Positions 57,675 to 64,000 of a stretch of DNA of 64,000 bases are shown here, one piece after another. The translations under genes and the position numbers were made by a program. Location of the stretch: contig CM065185.1 of NCBI GenBank assembly GCA_033026295.1, positions 744,001-808,000 on the forward strand, read 5' to 3'. This stretch comes from Channa striata. Taxonomy: Eukaryota > Chordata > Actinopteri > Anabantiformes > Channidae. How positions within the stretch are numbered: the first letter of the stretch is position 1; every line of letters starts with the position of its first letter. The notes below the pieces were generated by a model. It was not told the DNA's origin and did not search any database. It was given only the letters and a program-made list of their open reading frames with translations.

Positions 57675-57854
57675 TTAAAGGCAATGCAACTTAAAGGGTA
57701 ATACAATGTCATCAAAGGCATTGGTTTCCTTGACGATTACTTACTGACATAAAAGGCACTATCTGATGTTAGCTGACTAGTTACTTATTGTCTATCCACT
57801 GACACTCTACAATTGCAGAACTAATATATGAGAAAGTTAACATTGGCTCGTACA
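57675..57854 (-). repeat. BEL/Pao 5' LTR, truncated to 180 bp
   Basis: Same orientation as the first 180 bp of the 3' LTR, starting TGTACGAGCC at 57854 on the minus strand beside the ACCTG duplication. The last 116 bp of the LTR, the primer binding site and the leader are missing and replaced by the inverted gag/3' UTR block. Confidence 0.82.
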
Positions 57855-57859
57855 ACCTG
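57855..57859. repeat. Right TSD of BEL/Pao insertion (ACCTG)
   Basis: Second ACCTG, directly followed by TATAGCACTTTG of the interrupted LINE 3' UTR. Confidence 0.8.
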
Positions 57860-57912
57860 TATAGCACTTTGTCCAACCTTGTTGTTTTAATGGGCTTAAC
57901 AAATAAAGTTAC

Positions 57913-59055
57913 AGTTAGAGAAAAATATGAAAACAGCAGAGCGAAAAAAAGAGAAAAAAACAATGCAGATCTGCAATGTGTGCATTCACTCAGCCTCAGT
58001 CTAATCAGTATGCAGACTGCTTCAGCCCATTTAGCCGAGGCTGTTAATTATATATAGAGACTAACTATCAGTCTGCCACTACATTCATCTCCACTCCATC
58101 TCCCACGCTCATGCTCCAGTGGATACATCCAGTGATAAGTGGTACCTGTTAGGTGTCTGTAGATGCAGTCCTAGCACATATTATCATCGATATTGAAGGA
58201 GACTGTTGGTGTCAGAAAACAGGATCTGTCTTCTGTGTGAACAGTGAGTTTCCAAATTGGTGGTATCCAGTATCTGACACCGCTGCTGGCTGAAGATGTA
58301 TGGGTAATTTTAGTATATCAAATGACAGTGTTCTGTCATAATTTAATATCCATTACAGCTTTTTATAAGTGAATAAGTATCCTCTACTATTTTATACATT
58401 TACTGTCGATTACTGGGTTTGACCAATCTAAGTATCCTGGGCATGTAAATCTCCCACTGACTTTTACAAAATGCAAGCTTGGAGAAGCTTATACTCACTT
58501 TCAATTTTCTACAAGTCCCCATATAAAACAGCCAGCTGTAAAAATGTACTCGTATATCTGTGCCTCTATGTGATGACCAGGATCAGCGGTGTGTCGATAT
58601 CATGAGGCCGTCACTCTGAACATAACACAGGCCTTGGCCTTGTTTTATGAGGTGTACGCAATCAATACTGCTGGCAAATCTGTTTTGTGAGTTACTTCTC
58701 TCCTCTGAGATGGAGGGTAAAAGGAAATCCAATAAAGACCGACGTATGCTAAGAAATGGGTCAATTTAATCCTTCTGGTTTGTAAGGCTGCTCCAGCTGT
58801 GCACAGTGTTCATCAGGGGGGAAATTACTGGCAAAAACAACCTTGGGTGAATGCTGCAGGTGCAATGTGTGGTATTGTTGCAATTGTTGCTTTCCACTTG
58901 ACATATTTCCTAAAAAAAATCCTATACTTGTGCAGCACTACTCTAACACAAGCTCCTCTGAGACATAAAATGAGTAGCTCCTCTATTTTTGGTGTGTTCC
59001 AACACTTCCGAACCCGAGAATAAATGCAAGTGTGTCATCTGCAGTCCTTGCTTAC
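57913..59055. other. Intron sequence, nothing recognised
   Basis: Non-coding sequence between the LINE end and the donor site of the first visible BRINP exon. Confidence 0.65.
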
Positions 59056-59246
59056 CTCCCAGGGTAGCCGAAACTAGGAAGTGGGTCCCGTACTTCTTGA
59101 TGAGGTTTTCGTTGATTTGCTGCAGGGTTGGTCGTCGCCCCAGTAACCTCAGGTTGCGTAGGAACTCCGGTGCTAAGGGCAACGGAGCTTTGAGGAAATC
59201 TCTCTTCTCTGTGGCCAGGCTGTTCACCTTCCAGTGGCTGAACTCC
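59056..59246 (-). CDS. brinp3: BRINP exon: start of MACPF domain
   Basis: Coding exon of 191 bp. The acceptor is a TTTCAG ending at 59247 and the donor is GTAAGC at 59055-59050. Its first base completes an Arg codon begun in the previous exon. The frame then reads EFSHWKVNSLA, PLPLAPEFLRNLRLLGRRP and ENLIKKYGTHFLVSATLG, which are hallmark BRINP sequences at the entry of the MACPF domain. It ends in phase 1 (one base carried over). The YGTHF motif is a conserved MACPF-type segment. Reading on past the donor gives unrelated residues, which supports the splice site. The preceding exon was looked for up to 64000 and not found, so the intron upstream exceeds 4.7 kb. Confidence 0.95.
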
Positions 59247-62221
59247 CTGAAATTATGAATACATTTCAAGATAAATACACACTCAGTTTATCTCCCTCTT
59301 AGAAATGAGTGTGTAATACGATACATTGAGATGCTCACACAAACTAGATGACACAATAAAAAGGAAGTTAAAGGTGATACTTGCATAGACAAAGAGAGAC
59401 TTTAGAAAGAGCAAAACATGAGGCATTCCTTTACCGAGGTGGACAAAAGTTTTCTAGCACAAGCTCCTGAAGTAGTTTACAGTTGTACTCCTGTTTTGAT
59501 CTTTTATACAGTAGCTATTAAAGGATTGATGTGTGCAAGTGGGCTCAGTGTTGCGTCTCACTTGTTTTCTTAGTAATGCTTGTTTACTCTTTTAGCTTAC
59601 TGAAAAGGATTGAATTTAAAGGGATTTTCTTTCATTGGCCTTTCATTGGATTCACCACCTACTATTAGAACAAAGTCTCACACACTTTTTTACCAAATGC
59701 AACCAGATGGTTAAGATTAATAAAGGACATCTCAATATTAATTTATTGTCTTTTGATGCTACAAATCTTTAAAAAAGAAATCCCAAATATGCCCTCAGTT
59801 GATAGGTTTTTTAGTATTTCTTACTAAATGCCAGTAATTTCCAACAAACCTAGAAAGTATTTTGAGCTGCTTTTTATTTCTCTGTTGAATAATTATGGCA
59901 GAAACACAGTGCAGGTAATTTTGACTCGACATAAAAACAAGTTATTTGGGTTCTTTGTAGTGAAGGAACAGTGTAACTCACTGATGGAGCATTGCTGTAC
60001 ATGGCACAAAGTTAAATACTTTTTTTAATGCAGCACAGTGAACAAAGTAAATGTAATGTGTAATGTAATCTACTGAATCTAACATTAAGCAAAGACAATG
60101 CGAGCAAACAGTAAGTATGTTTTAAATCATCAATGTATTTTAAAATCGCCAATGAGAAAGAAATAGACCCTAACTAGTTTTAGATCTTGACTTAATCTGA
60201 ATAGATTGTGGCAAAACTTTGACTTGATTTATGGAGTTGATGTTATATATTATATATGATATATTCAGGATTCTCAGGTAGAAAACAGAATTCATGTGTC
60301 ACTCAATTATGACAAGCTGCCTTCACTCTGATGCAGCAAGGCATCCACACACTATCAAGCTATAACCATTTATGGTATTGTTTATGTGATTTCTTCTGTT
60401 GTTGTTTTTTAAAGACAAAAAAAAAATTTACATCTGGTGTAAACCAAACAGTTCATAGATTCAAGTTCAAGATCTTCTAAAAGGTCTGAGGCTCATCCAA
60501 ATATGTTGTTATAGAATTCAGATTAGTCTTAATGTTCCTCTTGAGCAGTCGTTTTCTCCTCACCACTCTCTAATGCCATTTGTGTCTGCATCTTTTAAAT
60601 AGTGGAGTCAACTTACTTGTATTGTAGTGTGAGAGACACCTGCAGTTATTGGATGTTTTTCTACATCTTCTCCATTTCTAGAGTGTAGTAGTATTTTTTT
60701 TTTCTTTGACCATTTGCACCTGTTGCCTTTTTTTTGTGTGAAATAAAAAAGTATGTATAGTTCTGTTATGATTGGTTTAATGTTGACTCTATTTTTTAGG
60801 AGATTTGCTCACACCAGTCTGACACACTCATCCTTTGAGGGATCTCTGTGACCTGACTGCTGCTGGTCACAGCAGCCTGTTAGACTTTGGGGCTGAATGA
60901 CATTCAAACTGCTAAACTTCTAGTGCACACTGCTGTTTACCTGTCCAATAGCAATGACCTCATTCTATTCAAATGGTCAACGCAAGACAGTAACAGAAGA
61001 AGAAGAGAGCAGTATGGAAAAATCCATCCATTTCAAGTGGCTGATAATCATTTCATCACTTCACTCCCGCCACAGCCAAAATCCCAAGGTATGTGAAGAT
61101 TATGCAAATAGCAGCAGAAAGGTAGAGATTCACCTCATCTGTATAAATGTGCTGGCAAAACAAGGGGCTTTCAATATTTGCACATTATGTATGAATTCTC
61201 TCCAAACAAAATACCAGCAGTGACATACTGTTTTCCCATGAGTGCTCCTCCGTACACACACAGACACACACAGTGGAAGATTCACAAAGGGAGGTGCATG
61301 TTCTCTATCATTGTCTCGTTTTCACACGGGCTGCTTTTACAGTATCTTTTTGAGCTCCATTGTATGCTATTACTAACAACACTGGACTGTAATTATGTTG
61401 TTGACAGCATTGTGGCTACACTACAAGACATGCAACAGGCCAATTTTCTAATAATACACACTGAATATACATAGGGTCATTCAGATCCTACCACAGTGGC
61501 ACCAGTGATAAACTGTAATTACTTTATATTTGCTGGATCGCACATTAGTCTTTAGAAGTGAGTTCAGACTTGTAACCATTTAGCACAAACAAAGCCTCTC
61601 TCAGAAGAAATTGCCGTGGGAGCATATGGCCAGCACTTCATTGGGAAGTTCATTCAAACATAGTGCGCCAATTAATGTCTGTAGTCTGGCCACAGCCGCG
61701 GTGCAGTTTGTACAACCTATCATTAACTCATGCCATGTTGTAAAAAAGCTGGGCATCTCAATGAAGCTGGCTCTTGAGGTACAGCATGGAGCTGTAAGCA
61801 AAAACCTCAGTGAAAAACAAATAGACTGAGGACACAAGCAGTGCAACCTTTGCTCTCTCACACCCATCTGTTTGTTACTGTGTAGTAACTAATTGTAACA
61901 TCAGCTTCCACTCGCATTATTATCGTTATTGTTCAAGTAGTAAATAGTAACAGTACAAAGTGCCAGTATAGTATCAGCACTGTGTTATATTATAAAGGAG
62001 AGCAACATAAAATTTAAAGTATGATAATTTTTAATTTAGATCATTTTCATTATGGTTAGTAATTGTAGACCTGCTAAAATTCTGCATAGGTTTTGATCAA
62101 ACTCACTACAGTGGAGGATGATTGAATAAAGTAAACCAGGATGAAACAGGTCTATTTACCCATGTTTCATAAAATATGATAATACTTTAAAGCACATTTC
62201 TGGTATTGTTGACATAACTAT
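59247..62221. other. Intron sequence, nothing certain
   Basis: Upstream intron of brinp. A more GC-balanced patch lies near 61590-61850. Its open frames on both strands show no domain. No exon encoding the BRINP N-terminus was found. Confidence 0.6.
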
Positions 62222-62303
62222 AACAGAATTTATTGCTTGCCTGTACCTCACTTGTAAGTCGCTTTGGATAAAAGCATCTGCCAAATGACTAAATGTAAAA
62301 TAA
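62222..62303 (+). mobile_element. L2-type 3' end fragment
   Basis: About 80 bp with TTATTGCTTGCCTGTACCTC, AAGTCGCTTTGGATAAAAGC and ATCTGCCAAATGACTAAATG, matching the 3' end of the LINE at 9690-10587. Only the tail remains. Confidence 0.75.
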
Positions 62304-62518
62304 TTACAAAAGAAAATCAGCTAAAGTTAAATAACTGCAAATCATTTTGACAGAAACACTGATACATACTGTATGTTTCACTCCAAATTATCACTTAAAC
62401 CATTTTCAGTAGTTTGTTTTTTTAGTATTTTGGCATTTTCCTTATGCAGCATTTTTAAAATGGAAATATAATATAACATTTATATAATATTAACGGTATG
62501 CTTTGTTATGCTTCCCAT

Positions 62519-62754
62519 GAAGATAAATAAATGTATGCTTTGTTATGCCACCATGTAAGAGAGAACAGGGGAATAATTCTGATTAGTGGACATGTCCCAT
62601 AAAGTTTAGTGTTTTGAAGATAAATAAATGTACATCCTTATGTTGTGTCATAATGTAACCAATGCATATTAGTTGGTCAAAAGCCACCATGTAAGAGAGA
62701 ACAGGGGAATAATTCTGATTAGTGGACATGTGCCTGCATAAAGTTTAGTGTTTT
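62519..62754. repeat. Tandem duplication, two abutting units
   Basis: Unit 1 is 62519-62615 and unit 2 is 62616-62754. Each begins GAAGATAAATAAATGTA and ends with about 70 bp starting GCCACCATGTAAGAGAGAAC and closing AAAGTTTAGTGTTTT. The spacer between these blocks is 11 bp in unit 1 and about 50 bp in unit 2. A TATGCTTTGTTATGC repeat (62499-62513 and 62534-62548) overlaps unit 1. Confidence 0.85.
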
Positions 62755-64000
62755 AGAGATGTAGGATGCAAAAACTTTTAGCAGGCACCATTCAATTGTT
62801 CTGTAGATAATTACGTCTTCTCCTTTGGCTATGTTATACCAGCCACACATACCGTAAATGATTGTAGAGCAATGTAGTTGGAATAAAGCAAACTGTGAAT
62901 TTGGAAAATATAAATTCATAAAAGTAAATTACACCAATCCAGTTCATTAATTTTTTTTTTTTGCACGTTATCAGTTGAGTTCAGTGATGACACCTCACCT
63001 GTTTTGGCAAATCACTCTTATACGTCTCCTTTAAAGGCAGTGTCTGTACGTGTGTAAAGCTTTTAGGCTTCACAGACCTTTTTTTTTTCAAAAGTTAAAA
63101 TTATTAACACACAAATGATTTCTAAAATACCTTTTAGAGGCTTTCGCAAGATGAGACAAAAAGGCCAACGTCATTTTAAATGCAATGCTTCGTACAAATA
63201 TAGCTGTTCTATTTCTAGTAGCAGTTACATGACAAATATCCTAAACTAAAGGTCAATCTCATTTAAATGCACCAAACTATAACAATTATTCTGCAGCTAT
63301 CACATGCATCAGTGGGCATTAGTTATAGTTTAGTATTTAGTCCAGCGAGTCACAGGATGGCAGCCAGTAGCTGCTCACTGATTAACTGGGGCTAATTTAG
63401 ACTGATGTGTTTTCTGAGCACTCTACAGTGACTGAGCACGGAGAAGCAGGGCTGACGGCGACGGGCCGGAAAGCAAAGAAGAGCAGTGCATCATTTACTT
63501 TTCTCCTTTCCTCGCTCTCTAAGAGTTAATGGTGAGAGTGGTGGCTGACTATTTGGTTAATGATGATAGATGGTGTTAATTAAAAGGTTTTAGCACAGCG
63601 CTGATTGCACCTGCAGTGCTGCACTTTTTTGCTGAAGCACAGGCCTTTTTTTAATAGAAAAATAAGTTAAAAAAAATTCTACATATGCATATATGCGGAT
63701 GTTCTTACTGGCAGGATGTTGGAAAATAACACCTGGAAGTTATTAGCTGTAGGACATAGAGACCAACGGTCGGCTCTCTGAGTGGATGTCTTTGCCAAAC
63801 GCTGAGGAAATCAGCGAAAGTAAATCTAAAAGTGAAACTGGGCCTCACTTTTCTCTAAATTGTTTTTTTTTTTTCCAGTTTGTTCATAAAAACTAAACTG
63901 TCTGCATTATTAGTAGTTCTCAGAAAGGCCTGTGGTAAAGTAACTTTTTGTCCAAACTTGACTCTTTGACTCCCAGAAACAAGGCCATAGACTTCGGGGA
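62755..64000. other. Intron sequence, nothing certain
   Basis: It ends the window without an exon. The stretch 63300-63640 is denser in GC and has AATTAA/TAATTA-like sites; it could be conserved non-coding DNA, but nothing in the single sequence proves it. Confidence 0.55.

Larger units (their letters stand above)
54772..57854 (-). mobile_element. Rearranged BEL/Pao LTR retrotransposon
   Basis: A 3083-bp insertion with TG...CA outer ends and a 5-bp ACCTG duplication. Read on the minus strand, it starts with a truncated 5' LTR (180 bp), then an inverted block holding gag and a 3' UTR copy. Integrase, 3' UTR and a complete 3' LTR (296 bp) follow in the normal order. Protease, reverse transcriptase and RNase H are missing. 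The structure is not that of any intact BEL/Pao element, yet its ends and target duplication are those of a normal integration. Confidence 0.82.
51880..57912 (+). mobile_element. Rex1/CR1-like LINE interrupted by a BEL/Pao element
   Basis: LINE of the CR1/L2/Rex1 group reading +. Coding relics run from about 52230 to 54660, and the 3' UTR runs to ACCTG at 54771. After the BEL/Pao insertion the 3' UTR resumes at 57855 with ACCTGTATAGCACTTTGTCC, AACCTTGTTGTTTTAATG and ends with CAAATAAAGTTACAG. Joining the two sides restores a typical LINE 3' end (a ...GTATAGCACTTTG... box followed by ATAAAG). The 5' boundary near 51880 is a guess from where the relics fade. Confidence 0.8.
12870..59246 (-). 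other. brinp3: brinp gene body (partial, four internal exons)
   Basis: Span of the host gene as seen in the window. Four minus-strand exons join in consistent phases (59246-59056, 49671-49487, 35645-35540, 13106-12870) and give one continuous BRINP-family reading frame. Known of the family: BRINPs are neural, ER/secretory-pathway proteins with an N-terminal MACPF domain, linked to cell-cycle restraint in neurons. Inferred paralogue: brinp3. The GRRPTLQQ and ENLIKKYGTHFL stretches and the Ser/Asn-rich linker before SLELLHQLAASYF fit BRINP3 as I remember it, but brinp2 is close and teleosts have several brinp3 copies. The family call is firm and the paralogue is not. The signal-peptide exon and the large C-terminal exon are outside the window. 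Introns hold many transposons but none interrupts an exon. Confidence 0.9.

Noticed and set aside
54888..57854. Simple LTR element on the plus strand (direct repeats 54888-55067 and 57675-57854 as the LTRs)
   Set aside because: The left LTR extends to 54772 with the target duplication, and the GGGCCCGGG segment and integrase orientation fit a minus-strand element with an inverted block better.
61601..61867. 88-codon minus-strand frame
   Set aside because: No recognisable domain or splice sites; noted only as possible non-coding conservation.
1..64000. CRISPR array, phage or bacterial defence system
   Set aside because: Spliced BRINP exons and fish-type retroelements show this is vertebrate DNA; no regular spacer-repeat array was seen.

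Overview
This window looks like a piece of a teleost fish chromosome. It is AT-rich and intron-dominated, and its repeats are of fish type: RTE and L2/Maui-like LINEs, a Rex1/CR1-like LINE, tRNA-headed SINEs, Tc1-like relics, a BEL/Pao element and a solo LTR. No prokaryotic operon, CRISPR array, rRNA gene or free-standing tRNA gene was seen.

The only host gene recognised is on the minus strand. Four internal coding exons of a BRINP-family gene (BMP/retinoic-acid-inducible neural-specific protein, most like brinp3) lie at 59056-59246, 49487-49671, 35540-35645 and 12870-13106. They have consensus AG/GT splice sites, and their phases join without a break. Together they encode most of the MACPF domain and the start of the cysteine-rich region that follows it. 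The first exon(s) must lie above 64000 and the large last exon below 1. The introns are about 9.4, 13.8, 22.4 and more than 12.8 kb, so nearly everything else in the window is intron.

Layout in + coordinates. 1-3170: an RTE LINE abutting an L2 fragment. 3439-4024: a short TIR element carrying a pogo/Tigger transposase remnant. 9690-10587: a second L2-type LINE. 12870-13106: exon. 15674-16640: a SINE split by an internally deleted L2. 16768-17237: a solo LTR with a CATAT target duplication. 17395-18080: two Tc1-like fossils. 18143-20110: a local tandem duplication. 20195-20446 and 25172-25460: minus-strand SINEs. 28696-28953: an RTE 3' fragment. 30061-34607: a SINE-like head followed by a nearly full L2. 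35540-35645: exon. 39074-41838: an RTE with its 5' region. 43285-45333: a 5'-truncated RTE with a perfect 18-bp target duplication. 49487-49671: exon. 51880-57912: a Rex1/CR1-like LINE interrupted by a BEL/Pao element (54772-57854). 59056-59246: exon. 62519-62754: a small tandem duplication.

The most unusual object is the BEL/Pao insertion. It has proper outer ends and a perfect 5-bp target duplication (ACCTG), but inside it integrase reads left and gag reads right. Two copies of its 3' untranslated region face each other as an inverted repeat, and one LTR is only about 180 bp against 296 bp for the other. No evidence was found for a new host system. The novelty here is in transposon structure.
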